DNA of 64,000 nucleotides from Patellaria atrata CBS 101060 (GCA_010093705.1 MU006118.1:53256-117255); one strand, 5' to 3'. Positions 1 to 11,749 are shown, counted from the stretch's first letter. Numbers and translations: made by a program. The notes: generated by a model not told the origin, from the sequence alone.

Positions 1-1154
1 ACAAATCGGGAACCGCAAGAGGTTAACAAGACGGATTAAGGGCCATAGGGGTGAGGATGAGCAGCGATAATTAAACCTCCCTCCAATTACATATCAACCT
101 GAAAAGATTATTCTCAACTTAGCTTCCAGCTTCCCGATATACTCCCTTACACCTTTTACACGTCCCTCTCCTCTCCATCCCTCTCTCTCCCTTCGCGCCC
201 TCACGCCCTCACGCCCTCACGCACTCACGCCCTCACCCCTCTCCGCGTCCCTTTCTTCTATCTATGCTTCTTCCAACTATCTACTCTCTTTTATCGTTCC
301 TATACTCCTTCGCAGGCCTAGTCAACCTGGACAGCTTGATCGCTCGTTCCTCGTCACTGTCCTTTTGACTTTCACTCTTTTGGGTAATTCCGTCATCATT
401 CCTTTTGCAACGACAATTCGTCACCCAACAACGGAATTATCACCAGCATCAGCCACGACAAATTGACTACTTGGTCAATAATCGAGTATCACGATCCCAT
501 CAAACAATTATTGATTGACACGCATCGCACCTCGGGGCCATTTCTCAAGAGCCGATTCACTGTTATTTGTCAAATCCGGAGCCAGGTGCTTTGCTCTTCT
601 TCTTCTCCACGTTCATTTACCTGCTTTTTCGATCACGCTGTTATTTTCAATTAAGTGAAACATCCACCATCTTATCAGCGGTAGCCTCTATAGTTGCTTG
701 AAATATATCAACGGTCCGCTGCCTGTCAAATCTGGGGTACGTGTGGTCGCATCAAGCTGCAGGCTCATATACGACCCCAGTACCTGCACTTTCGCTTTAT
801 CCAAAGTACGCTGTAACACAATATATCGACCGACGCTCCGGACGCCTTCCCACCCCGCTACACTGCCAGAACTACGTCAACCGGCCAGACCTTGCAGCTA
901 CGACTATCAAAAGCATACAGGGTCTTTTCTCAAATTGAGCGAGCATCTCAAGCAACCGTTTGCTTCGAAGTTGTCAAGCTACCGTCTACCTTACGGGACT
1001 TTACCTTGCTTTATCTGTTTTAGAGGCCTCCCGCCACTCACTCCCACTGCTCTCTGGAGAATTCTTAAGCAAGCTGATCTGGACTGATCTCTGCTTTCGT
1101 CTCCCAGCCTGTTCTTCTCTCGCTTTTGTTCGACTGCATATCCCATCAGTCAAC
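1..1154 (+). promoter_or_regulatory. Upstream region and probable long leader of the ferric reductase gene
   Basis: No coding region is supported here. From about 120 to 300 the + strand is strongly pyrimidine-rich (runs of CTCTC, CCCTCAC), a composition often seen just upstream of transcription start in filamentous fungi. Between there and the ATG at 1155 there are only short frames that match nothing. I infer promoter plus 5' leader; the transcription start cannot be placed from sequence. Confidence 0.4.
197..236. repeat. Tandem 8-mer (GCCCTCAC)5
   Basis: Five head-to-tail copies of GCCCTCAC are visible; the fourth has A for C at position 3. It lies inside the pyrimidine-rich upstream region of the ferric reductase gene. 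Confidence 0.9.
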
Positions 1155-3139
1155 ATGTCACTCTCGCTAAGAACACTTCTCCTTTTGGGAACTAGTGCAG
1201 CTACCATCACCGCTCAAGGGACTCACGCTTCCGCCGCCGCCGCTGCTGCTGCTGGTCCATCGTCTTCTTCAGCAGCACACTCAGGTTCAACTTCAGGCTC
1301 ACAGGCTGGTGGCCAACATGGAGCTGGTCATAATGAGCCTCCAGGTCCCGCAGACTTCATCAACATTGATGTTCAGCATCATCTTGGTTGGCTCTGGGTA
1401 GCACTGTGTGGCAGCTTTCTAATCTACCATGCCATTGTCAGGAGCGTTCACTACATCCGCAAGATTGCTTGTCTAAATAACGAGACTCAACGGTACTTTG
1501 CCAACCCGAATGTTGCCTATGGACGCTTCAAACGACACTTTAGTGAGGCACCACTCTTCCGAACTCGTCATCATAGGGAATTCAAGCTCTCCTCTGCTCT
1601 TAATGTCGGCACTCTACCAAGCCGATTTCAGACTTTGCTCATCTGTGCTTATTTTGGTGTGAACGTTGCTTTCTGCGTCTACAACATCGACTATGCCAAT
1701 GACTCGAAGACTGTACTCAAGGAGCTTCGCAATCGGACTGGTGTTCTCTCCGTTATCAATATGGTCCCACTATTTCTATTCGCGCACCGTAACAATCCAC
1801 TAATCAATTTCTGCGGCGTGTCCTTTGACACATTCAATCTTATGCATAGGTGGCTTGGCAGAATATCGGTGCTCGAGGCTATTGCTCACACTTGCTGCTA
1901 TTGTATCAATAAGGTCAACACAAGTATGTCTATGTATTCTCAACCTTCAAGGTATAACAGCTAACATCAATTTTAGTGGGTTGGGCTGGTCTTCAAAAAT
2001 CGCTCACTACCCACCTATCAACTCCTCAGACTGGGTTGATTGCAACCTGTGCTTTCGTTGCGATCCTTTTCACCTCTCCTTCAATTGTACGCCATGCATT
2101 CTATGAAGCGTTCCTTCACTTCCATATCGCTATGGCGGCGCTTGCCCTTGCGATCCTCTGGCTGCATCTCAAAGATCTCGAATCCCAAAAGGTACTTATC
2201 ATCGTAATCGCTTTTTGGCTAACTGAGCGATCAATCCGCATCTGCCACATTGTGTACCGAAACTTCGGCTCAAGTTCCACCAAAGCAGATGTTGAAGTCC
2301 TTCCCGGAGATGCTCTCCGTGTGACTCTTCGCATGGCCCGCCCATGGAAGTTCCGACCTGGCCAACACGTCTACCTCTACATTCCCCATATCGGTTGGTG
2401 GACTTCCCATCCCTTCTCCCTTGCCTGGTCCGATAGTGAAGCGCATTCCCCTGTGGTATCATCCGAAGATTTACCCGTCGATATTGAGAAGAGCGGTGCT
2501 ATCACCCCCGTTGTGCAACATGATGTTCTTGGTTTGCCCACCAAAACCAGCATGTCTCTCATTATCCGCCGTCGGACAGGTTTCACCGAAAAGCTTTACC
2601 GCAAGGCCCAGAATGCAGCATCTGGCCGCTTCACCACTACCGCTATCGTCGAAGGTCCATACGGGAAAGAGAACCTCCACTCGTACGGTACCGTCCTACT
2701 CTTCGCCGCCGGCGTCGGAATCACTCATCAAGTCCCCCACGTCCGTGATCTTGTCGTCTCCTTCTCCAACAGCACATCAGCCACTCGTAAAGTCGTGCTC
2801 GTCTGGATTATTCAAAGCCCAGAGCATCTCGAGTGGATCCGACCTTGGATGACCACCATCCTCTCTCTTCCCCAACGTCGCGACGTTCTCAAGATTCTTC
2901 TTTTCGTTACCAGACCAAGGAGCACGAAGGAGATCCACTCCCCGAGCAGCAGCGTCCAAATGTTCCCAGGCAAGCCCAACGTCACCGCCCTCGTCGAGGC
3001 CGAGGCAGATGCCCAAGTTGGCGCCATGGCGGTCTCGGTGTGCGGGACCGGAAGTCTGGCGGACGACGTAAGAAAAGCCACGCGGGGCGTCATGAGCAGA
3101 CGGAATGTGGACTTTGTGGAAAATGCGTTCAGTTGGTGA
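1155..3139 (+). CDS. Ferric reductase-like transmembrane oxidoreductase
   Basis: Exons 1155-1923 and 1977-3139 (53 nt intron, donor GTATGT, branch GCTAAC, acceptor TTTTAG) give 643 residues. The protein should pass electrons from NADPH via FAD and two b-haems across a membrane to reduce Fe(III) or Cu(II). It starts with a likely signal peptide and an Ala/Ser-rich linker. The haem ligands fit the family: H231 and H245 in one helix, H306 and H320 in another, both spaced HX13H. The FAD motif RPGQHVYLYIP is near 383 and HPFS near 401. The NADPH-site motif GVGIT is near 502 and a CGTG motif near 616, with an aromatic C-terminus (AFSW). The ATG at 1155 is the first in frame that gives a signal peptide. 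Cell-surface iron uptake is typical of the family; substrate is not shown by sequence. The NADPH loop reads GVGITHQVP, where many relatives have GxGITPxxP. Confidence 0.93.
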
Positions 3140-5475
3140 TCTCAGAAAGGTGGTTAACGGGATCCTATAGCGGATGGGTTTGTTTTATCTAAGCACGGCG
3201 GGGTGTCATTTTTTGCGTCCATGTTTTGGGTAGGAGGCGTCTATTAATATCCATATATGAAACACTGGGCGAGGGCGAGTCATGAGCTGCATTTTCGAAC
3301 ATTGAGTATCGAGAGGTATCGAGAATACGAAGAACGCAGGTCCAACTATCATCTGGGTTTACTCTCCTTCAGCATTTCGCTTCTTCAACTTTCCTTCAGT
3401 GTAGAAATTCTAGAAATTAGGTTTGTACCAGTGCGGAATAACTGGTTTCTATGGGACACTGATGTATTTGTATATAGAAATCCTTTTTGGGAACGAAAAT
3501 CAGTTGTCCTGAGACGATGAAATGAGAAATTGTGTTTTTGTTATAGCTTTTTATTTGTTCTATCCTTGATACTTTTGTCTTAAAGAAACACTCATGCACA
3601 GCTTGTGACCGAAGGGAATCACCTTTTGAAATATGACTCTTAAGAAAATGAAAGTCTTTTACAGCAAAATACCGTCGCTTTGATAAGTCCCAGTCGGAAC
3701 ACAGCCTCCCTTTCCTTCTATTTGGGAAAACACGCCAGTACTTTGTTTATAGAATGAAAAGAAAGCGCCATTAGTGCGGTAGAACTAAAAATCGGAGAAA
3801 CAATTTGGGAAAGAAAAAATTTTTTTAGGAATAAGTAAACACCATTACTTTTTACTTCTACTTCATTCAAATTCAGATGCCGTCAAAACACACGTCTCAC
3901 ACCTCGCTTCTGCACCTCAAAGCTCCCGCATCTCGCCTCCAAACACCGATACTGTAACTTGCAGCCAACACACACTTTTGTAATAACTTTAACAGCCTTT
4001 GATGCAGCGGGATCCACCACACTGCCGACACCATTCCAGGGTCGAGGTAAGATGAACTCCGTAGGTAAAGGAGTTTGAAAATGTTTGTTGACATCATAGG
4101 ATAATCGCCTTCGCTGAATTTGGACACGATGGAGTTGAAAATGTAGAGATGGGGACCCGTTGCGTTGATGTTTGTACTTTGTAACTTGGTAGGGCAAGGG
4201 AAGACCCCTTGTGGTGTAGTGTCGTGCAGCGGGTATTTCCTTTCGCTGGGTTTGTATTTTGCCAGTGGAGAGGAGATCAACCATACGTCCATGATTTTTT
4301 TTATTTTTTATTTTTTTTGGTTCCATTTTCAGTTGGAGTGGAAAAGCTATTTCTCGCTTTTCAATTGGGAAACCTAGAATTTGTTTCATAGAATGATTTG
4401 GCCTCCAGTTTTCCTTTTGTTTTTGTTTTTGTGTTTTGTTTTTGGTGGAGGAAACGTTTTTGTTTCCATTGATGGTCAGTATTCGAGGAGGATGGAGTAG
4501 AGGTAGTCCGCTTCAAGAAGAACTTGACGGTTGGGACTTGTTTGATTGATACCTTTAATTCCACGACGGTGGGTAATGCAGTTCGATTCGGTGAGTTGGA
4601 GATTCCCGTCGTTGATTGAACATTCAGCTTCCAGGTTCCATGACGTTGGATATCTGTTTTGATCGATATGTTTCGACTCATCCAATTAAGAACCCAGAAT
4701 TGATTTGGCAGAGAGTTGCAGTAGGCCATAGTAAGGCCCCAGTAGGAGATCTAACCTTTGCAATTTACGGAGTACTGTACACCTTGACAGCATCATTATC
4801 CAGGGTACTCTCTTGTTTTGTTGTGCAAGTCGAGTTGCTTGAGTGGGACTTGCAAAGCTTACGGAAAGCTTAGGAGTAGTTCTACAAGGTTTCTTAAGTT
4901 GATATTGTCGTGATATTTTCGAGAGCAGCTGCTTAGAGAGTACTCCGTAGAGCCATCTCAAATGGTTATTTTAATTTTGATTTTTGCCCTGCAGCAATTT
5001 GTAGTCTCCGGAAGTGGTTCATATCCTAGAGATGCCGTCGTGGAGGTCTTTCCTTTTGTTTCCTCTTTTTTGAGGTTAAGGTTCAGGCTGTATTCAAGCA
5101 ACGATAGAACAGAAGTAGTTCTAGCTGGCTCCGTAACCTTTCCTGGTTATACCTCCGATAAGATGGAAACTCTAGGCTGAACAGTGAGACAATCAATAGA
5201 TTGCGATCTAGTTCTAGATCAAGACGAGGTTGCTCATATCAAAAGGATTCAAGGACAGATTCGAGCGTCACGATCGTGTGTATTCCTTTAGCGATGGAGC
5301 GACAGTTAACCTTCGGAAGCGAATGCTACTGACGCAAAAGAGTTGTAAAGCAATCCATGGCCGCCTAGATCCTCCATTTTGACCAATTAAGCTCCATGCC
5401 AGCTTGTTCAAGTGACTTTAAGGTTTACAGTGCTGGCTTAAAGCTAATTGCCAGAATGGGCAGTCTACGAGAACA

Positions 5476-5870
5476 GTTGTAAGTAGGTTGTCCGTCACTA
5501 AGGAAAGCATCAGTTGCCTTGATTTTACTCATGATATCGAGCAGCTGTGCGTAAGATAGTCCGTTACTAAGTANNNNNNNNNNNNNNNNNNNNNNNNNNN
5601 NNNNNNNNNNNNNNNNNNNNNNNNNNNNNNNNNNNNNNNNNNNNNNNNNNNNNNNNNNNNNNNNNNNNNNNNNATGATATCGAGCAGCTGTGCGTAAGAT
5701 AGTCCGTTACTAAGTAAATCCTCAGTTACCTTACGCGACATGGAGGACAGTTATGAATGTGGGTAATCCGTCACTAAGGGATATTTAAGTTGACACACTC
5801 CCTGTTGTCAAAAGCAGCCGTGGTCAAGTCGGTCCGATACTAAGGGAAGCCTTAGTCACCTTTATCGTGA
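5476..5870. repeat. Degenerate minisatellite, unit about 60-65 bp, interrupted by the N gap
   Basis: At least five diverged units are recognisable by the core TCCG(T/A)(C/T)ACTAAG followed by a CAGTTRCCTT-like or AGTCACCTT tail. Cores fall near 5491, 5560, 5703, 5769 and 5834. The 43 bases just before the gap (5531-5573) are repeated exactly just after it (5674-5716), so the assembler probably collapsed or broke inside the array. Confidence 0.8.
5574..5673. other. Assembly gap of 100 N
   Basis: Exactly 100 N, the usual placeholder for a gap of unknown size. Its edges are identical 43-base sequences, pointing to an unresolved tandem repeat. Confidence 0.99.
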
Positions 5871-6259
5871 CATCCAAATCCCAAGTTGAGGAGGGGGTAA
5901 AGTTCTTTGAAATTCTTCAGCATGCTTGCAATGATCACCATTTGCACGTTTTTCAAATTCCTTTTAATATGATTGAACCTTGGTTGGATGTCGTGGCTGT
6001 AAACGTCGTCGGCATGAATGAAAACCTGGAGTCGATGGCCGTGCCAAAATAGTACATTAACAGCTTTAACGATGTCTACATTGGATTTATGTGGAGAAAA
6101 GCTGGAGAAGCTGGTCCATAGGGCGGTAAAGTATTTTCTGGTTTGAATAAATTGTGCCTTTTCCTAAAATGCCAGTCTGGATTCGACAATAATAAGCAGA
6201 TGAATTACAGTAGAGGACATAAGCTCGGCGTTATTAACTTATAACGGGAAGTCAAACAA

Positions 6260-6289
6260 GGCTCAAGCTCAGGCTCAGGCTCAGGCTCG
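6260..6289. repeat. Hexamer tandem (GGCTCA)5
   Basis: Five copies of GGCTCA, the second AGCTCA and the last GGCTCG, in non-coding DNA. Confidence 0.9.
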
Positions 6290-7104
6290 CACCACTGCTT
6301 TGCTTCTAACCCAGTATGATCGATTCGGCTATACACAATAACGCAAAGTGCTCAGGAGTGAGACCTTGCATTTTGTGGGGAAGCCTGTCTCTCGCCAGTC
6401 GGATAAATGGGCCACAATTCGAACAGTAGCATGTCATGCATGGGTGCCAGTCGATAATCCCTGAGACAAGCATCGGAGTATGCAGAGATCCTCAAGGAGT
6501 CAAATAATGCTGAAGGTTCTCTCTTCCAAAACCCCCAAGCAAGTGCTTCCAGTTTGCACGTGAACCGTTGTCTATATTACGACATGCCCTCGTATATCGA
6601 TCGGAGATTGTCAGATGGCATCTTCCTGAAGCGAGTATTTGGAATATCCGTTTGCGATTCTAGACTTGCTGCGGATTGGCTCATCGGATGCTTGAGAATG
6701 CACTGGGGAATATAACGCCGTTTGTCCAATTTTTCATAGATTATTGTCAACCATCCCGTCAACCTGAGAGATTTTGCGGATGTGACCAGGCCCCTGTTTT
6801 GCACGGCTACAGATCCAAGAGTGTGTGCTGATATACCGTTTCAGTGGCGTTATTCGAAGATCCTCTCACGGTAGATGTAAGCGTACGAACTCCGAGAATG
6901 TTCGGCACATAGAATCGTCCCACTATAGCAAATCCAATTACATAGCACCAGAATTCAACGATCGACCGTAAACCCGAGTTATAGATCTACTTAATCTCCT
7001 AGCCTAGCAGAAACGGAGCCAGAAAAACTTCCGTAAAGTGTGCCTTGCACTCAACCCAGCCCCAGATACGTCTCGTACATGCCTCACTGACCGACCCCTT
7101 GGAC

Positions 7105-9966
7105 CTAAGACGGTAACTCGCCGAGAGCTTTATCCGATTCTGAACCAGGTTCTTCGAGCTCATCCAACGTCAATAGCTCGGCCCAAGGTATCTGGTCAGG
7201 ATGGTCCCTCGAACCGTGATCCCGGCCGTTGTCCGCGGCCGTATCAGCCGTACCGTGTACGGGCTGATTGCTCGGCACACTGTCGTTGGACATGGCCGGA
7301 TCAACGAGCGATTCAGGAGCAACCAGTATACGCTGCTCAGCGGGCTGCCTATGGTCCAAGGCTATCAACCAAGGATCGATGTTACTGTCGTCCGACGGAT
7401 CGGCGAAAGTCATCGACTCACCCGGCACGGGTTGACAGACGTACGGATACTGGATTTTCAACAAGTTGGGATCAATCGTACCATCGTCTGGAGGGCCAAC
7501 GGCTGACATCACCGCAGGGTAAAACTCATCCTGCTGTGGCACAGTCGTTGGAATACAAGGTAGACTGAAATCATCTCCAGCATTCAGATACTGCTCCGTA
7601 GACAACGGATCGAGCTCTAGGTGGAAACCCGTTCCAAAGTCTTCCGACTGTAGCCAAGTCACTAGACCAGTGAACACGCCCGAACCGTGTCCACTGTTAG
7701 CGGTGTACTGTAGCTCAGGGAAGGGAGGGTACGGTTCAGAAGGGAGATTCCCGAAGACTTCCGGATAGGTCGAATATGAGCTACCGGCAGGTGGGATATC
7801 TGGGTACAGTGAGTCGGGCGGAGCGAGAGCGGACTGTTCCGCCGCCGCGACTCCATTGTCAGGGTACCCGGTGTAGTTGAATAGGGGGTTAGAGGGACTA
7901 TTGCAGAAACCATTAAGGTCCTGCGATATAGCCAGTCCCTCTTGTTCCGTCCATATAAACTCAGCACCGTTCCCGATGGCTGTACTCCCATTGAGTCCTT
8001 CCTCGTACGCTGGTTGCGATGGAGTTGGGTCCTCTTCATCCTCCATCTTTGCATCCGGATATGGAGTAGGATCCGGAATAACTCCCAGCTGATTGATGCT
8101 GCTGGATGGGGCGAGACTGGACTCGTTATCCATACCAACCTCCACATAATCAGTGGAAGATACAATGGTCGGCTCCTGGAGAGCGGGGCTACACAGGGCG
8201 AGAACGGACTGTTCCTCTGTCGTAGCATCAACCTTTGTGTCTTCCAATCCTGAATCCATATCCTCGTGCGATGGGCTTGGTGCGAGGAGACCGGACTGTT
8301 CCTGCACCTTGTTATCGCCTATGTCCGTCTCTGTGCTGGATGGGGCGAGAGCCATCTCAACATCAGGGTTTGGCTCAGTAGCCGTCGACTGGGTAGCAGC
8401 TGTCTGGAATGATGGGATGAGTACGGGCTCTACCTCCATCGTTTCACCGTGGTAGCTGGATGGGGCGGGATCGGACTGTTCCGCCATCTCAGCGTCGGGG
8501 TTTGGCTCGCTGGCTGTCGACTTGGCAGTAGGGCTTTGGAACGATGGGATAAGTACGAACTCTTTCTCCATCGCATCGCCGTGGTAGTTAGATAGGGCGA
8601 GATCAGACTGTTCCGCCATCTCAGCATCGGGTTTGATGCACATACTACCAACGCTCGGGTGTTCGTGTGCTTCACTGTCAAAGGGAAGAGCAGACTGCTC
8701 TAACATCACAGTGTCCTCCATACCAACCTCACCCGGTTCATCACACTCCATAATCTCCATTTCACCTTGACTACCTGGGACCAGAACCTCGGTAGATGGC
8801 TGTGACGACTCCGACAAAGGGACAGAAGCCGCCGATGAGGGGTGTCTTGATACAGCCCCTGGAGGAAGAGTTGGTCCTTCGGTAGGTTCGGTATCGTGTG
8901 GACCTGGGGATGTGATGGTGACCGAGCTTGGTGTGACGGGAGGTGTTTCCGCAATCACCGATACACCTAAAGGGACCACCAGGGGCTTAGCCGGGACATT
9001 TTCCAATACTCTTTGGCTCCAGGTTGAATTTTCAAACAGGGAATGATACTGGATAGCCCCAGTGTCGTCTCTCTGTATAAAATTACTCCACTCCCTCTGG
9101 TGCGAGAGTCTACGGTCAACAGCATTACGGCAAGCATCGTACTGATCATAAGCAAACTCTTTGATCACCGAGAGGTCCATCTCCATTTGTCTCTCTGTCA
9201 TCCTGAAATAGCACCCTTCCACTATGTGGAAAGCAAGGTCACGAGCTGCGGCCATTTGAGCTTGCATCGCTGGACTAAATTCGGGCCCGTATGCTTCACC
9301 ATCGGCGTCACCGTCCTCTTCGTCATTTATCTCGACATTCGGAGGATCAAAACTGTGAGTCAGCCATACTGAGAAATTCCAAAGGGGACTGAGGATCCAT
9401 GATTGTTTTCCGCTGCGGATATCCTGCAATAGCGATTGGATTGCAGCGAAACAAAGCGGAAGGATCCAACGGCCAGAAAACCTTGCGACTTGCACGGAAA
9501 TAGTGACAAATGCCCTGGCGATTGAGATTAGACGCACGAAGAACCCTATCAAGAGGTGCTGTAAATAGAACCATAATAGACCCAACGTTGCCATCAAGGA
9601 GAAGGTAATCCATTTAGAGTAAAGAGAGAGTCGATGCCCTGATACTATGGCCAGTATCAAGATTGCGGAAACCGTTGAAGTAGTGAGGGTCCAGAAATTG
9701 ACGATGCTTGTGTTGATATCATTGACCTTCCGCACCAGAAGTTGTCCGGTTGCTGCTACGGCACGTTTGAGGAATTCGTATTCAGTCTTGCTATAAAGAA
9801 TATAGAGGAGGGTGGCCAAGGGAGATATATAGAAAGATATGAGGTAACCACAGGTGTCGAGGATCATCCGCCAGTGAATTATTATTGTAGTTCCGGCTGG
9901 CGTACTGGCGCAGAGTAGGAAGAACAGCATCTGCTGTAAGAAGACGTAGGGGACGACGTTAAACAT
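7105..9966 (-). CDS. Uncharacterised multi-pass membrane protein with long acidic repeat-bearing tail
   Basis: A single uninterrupted frame of 953 residues from an ATG at 9966. I do not recognise the family. The first ~190 residues hold about five hydrophobic segments (roughly 4-24, 30-60, 86-110, 116-148, 160-180), so the N-terminal part is membrane-embedded. A charged region follows (EINDEEDGDADGEAYG, then a helix-prone stretch with MTERQMEMDLSVIKEFAYDQY). The remaining ~600 residues are acidic, Pro/Ser/Thr-rich and probably disordered. They contain a 44-residue repeat (see separate entry) and a recurring EQSxLA motif. Intactness over 2.8 kb suggests a real gene. Tail composition recalls secreted or scaffold-like fungal proteins, but no function should be assigned. 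Confidence 0.75.
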   Translation of the reverse strand: MFNVVPYVFLQQMLFFLLCASTPAGTTIIIHWRMILDTCGYLISFYISPLATLLYILYSKTEYEFLKRAVAATGQLLVRKVNDINTSIVNFWTLTTSTVSAILILAIVSGHRLSLYSKWITFSLMATLGLLWFYLQHLLIGFFVRLISIARAFVTISVQVARFSGRWILPLCFAAIQSLLQDIRSGKQSWILSPLWNFSVWLTHSFDPPNVEINDEEDGDADGEAYGPEFSPAMQAQMAAARDLAFHIVEGCYFRMTERQMEMDLSVIKEFAYDQYDACRNAVDRRLSHQREWSNFIQRDDTGAIQYHSLFENSTWSQRVLENVPAKPLVVPLGVSVIAETPPVTPSSVTITSPGPHDTEPTEGPTLPPGAVSRHPSSAASVPLSESSQPSTEVLVPGSQGEMEIMECDEPGEVGMEDTVMLEQSALPFDSEAHEHPSVGSMCIKPDAEMAEQSDLALSNYHGDAMEKEFVLIPSFQSPTAKSTASEPNPDAEMAEQSDPAPSSYHGETMEVEPVLIPSFQTAATQSTATEPNPDVEMALAPSSTETDIGDNKVQEQSGLLAPSPSHEDMDSGLEDTKVDATTEEQSVLALCSPALQEPTIVSSTDYVEVGMDNESSLAPSSSINQLGVIPDPTPYPDAKMEDEEDPTPSQPAYEEGLNGSTAIGNGAEFIWTEQEGLAISQDLNGFCNSPSNPLFNYTGYPDNGVAAAEQSALAPPDSLYPDIPPAGSSYSTYPEVFGNLPSEPYPPFPELQYTANSGHGSGVFTGLVTWLQSEDFGTGFHLELDPLSTEQYLNAGDDFSLPCIPTTVPQQDEFYPAVMSAVGPPDDGTIDPNLLKIQYPYVCQPVPGESMTFADPSDDSNIDPWLIALDHRQPAEQRILVAPESLVDPAMSNDSVPSNQPVHGTADTAADNGRDHGSRDHPDQIPWAELLTLDELEEPGSESDKALGELPS
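8340..8640 (-). repeat. In-frame coding repeat, period 132 bp (44 residues), about 2.3 copies
   Basis: Two nearly full copies and a third partial one of a unit with the motifs DAEMAEQSD, SYHG(E/D)(T/A)ME and VLIPSFQ followed by S/T-AT-rich residues and EPNPD. Corresponding DNA (GTTCCGCCATCTCAGC on the + strand) recurs at 8478 and 8610, exactly 132 bases apart, so the repeat expanded in frame. Confidence 0.85.
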
Positions 9967-11749
9967 CGTGGAAAAAAGAGATTCGATCTTTAGTGTTAAG
10001 TTTGCGTTTTACCGGGTGCGAGCTGCTTGAGATATTGGAGTCGTTATCTCTTGAAAAAGTTCGCTGTGGTAAAGTGTGGAGGAAGAAGATTCGGAAATAA
10101 TTCGACTGTGGGTAAGATAAGCCGCAAGTTTTCTTTAGCGAGGGTCACAGGCAAACGCAGTGACGTGAAACTATTGAGCTTTATGTGTTGGGGACTGATG
10201 CAAAAGCACGTGAAGTTGTGAAGACTTGGAGCTCATGAGAATGGTTGCGGCTCAACAGAGGGCTCGGCGTCGCTTTTAGTCAAATATGTGCCGATTTATT
10301 GAGCTACTCAATACGATTGGAGTATGTAAAAACAGGCCGTTTGTATTACGCGTGTGGGCCTTGGAGGAGTGGCTCGACATATATGCACCTTTGTTTAATG
10401 AACACATACAAACTAAGAACAAGTGGAGCACGAGACTATGGTAGTAGATTAAGGAAATGAGAGATATTCTGGATGGTAACTCTTTGTTATAGAGCACAGT
10501 TTTCTATGATAGCTTGGTTTCCCGAAGTGTTGATGAGATGTAGTAGTACAACGCTCTGGGCTAATAAATGTAGGGTATGGTACCTCTCCTACGAACAAAG
10601 AAATTATCCATGAGAGTGTACTGCTTTTATGTTCCATATAGATCGATATTGTCGACAACTCTATCCTCACAAATTCTCACATATCTTCTAATTTCCCGAT
10701 CACATATAATAACCTAGGTGTTGAATGGGACAGAGTTCAAGAGGACATTAACGACATAATCTTGTTCGGTTACTACAAAATAGTAGGATGTTGATGAGTA
10801 GGGGATTTACATTGCTAAGGTTTTATTGGAAATTCTAGGTGAGTCGTCAATAGAGAGTTGTGCGACAATCGCCCAGCCAGACAAACAATCAAGAATGACC
10901 ACATCATGGCCTGTAAATGGGGGAATACTATCGCTAAGAGATCAAGAAACAATAGGTAGAAGTTTAGACTTATACAAAGGACTATTGTTCAGGTCTTTTA
11001 CCTCCAATAGATGAAGTGAAACATTGTTGTAGCGAAGTACCTACGGTGTTCCGTTTCTACCTGCTGTTGAATCCTACCTTAAAACTTAGCAAGTAGCAAG
11101 TATCAAGTCTTGCAGAGCAATTCTGCTTCTAATCAGGAGCTCGCCTCAAAATATAAAACGGTTGAATGTCTATTACTTGAAGATGAGAGTTAGAAAAGGG
11201 ATGGTAAAGAGACGTCCGCCCTGAAAATCACGTCGATATCATGAAGAGTCGTCGTCGTTAAGTTTGTGCACGACAAGCTTACATGATCCACACCATCTCT
11301 CAGAACGGTTAGACTAGTAGAAGTGCAATAGTTCCGCATACCTAAGGTATGGTGCAGTTGAGGTGATGCGGCTGTTGCTTCCACTCTTTATTAACCCAAC
11401 TCTCTCCCTCTCTCCGTTACTATACTATCTCCCAGTTTATATTCGCTGGACAAGCTACTATTAATTGTCGAGAACTACTCAGCATAATCTATCGCGCTAT
11501 TATTGATTGAACACGGGACCCTCATCTGGACCAGGATCTGCTTCGCGCTGCGACAACAAGTACGTCTCCCAACTTCACCAGTCTATACACTCCTTATTGT
11601 AGAATTGTATGGACTTGCTAACTTGTATGGAGAATAACCCTCAGGCGAGCGAGCTCATACACTGTCGGAAAGAAATAGTTGGTCGACCTCCGACCAAGCC
11701 ATTACCATCGAGATAAACAATCCTCCGACATTCATACCAAGCTTCACAC
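9967..11749. other. Intergenic region; part is probable promoter and leader of the DUF2985 gene
   Basis: Nothing coding is supported. The two flanking genes are divergent, so this stretch contains both promoters. Near the + strand gene, a possible leader intron can be seen: donor GTACGT near 11560, branch GCTAAC near 11618, acceptor CCTCAG near 11643. No repeats or RNA genes recognised. Confidence 0.5.

Larger units (their letters stand above)
3140..7104. other. Gene-poor intergenic stretch with repeats and an assembly gap
   Basis: About 4 kb without a supportable gene. It is AT-rich in places (3800-4450) and holds the minisatellite and N gap around 5476-5870 plus a short hexamer tract at 6260. 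Open frames here (for example the minus-strand one at 3883-4389) are low-complexity and match no family I know. Confidence 0.6.

Noticed and set aside
3883-4389. 168-residue minus-strand frame
   Set aside because: Lys/Asn-rich low-complexity translation of AT-rich DNA, no matching family, no neighbours in frame.
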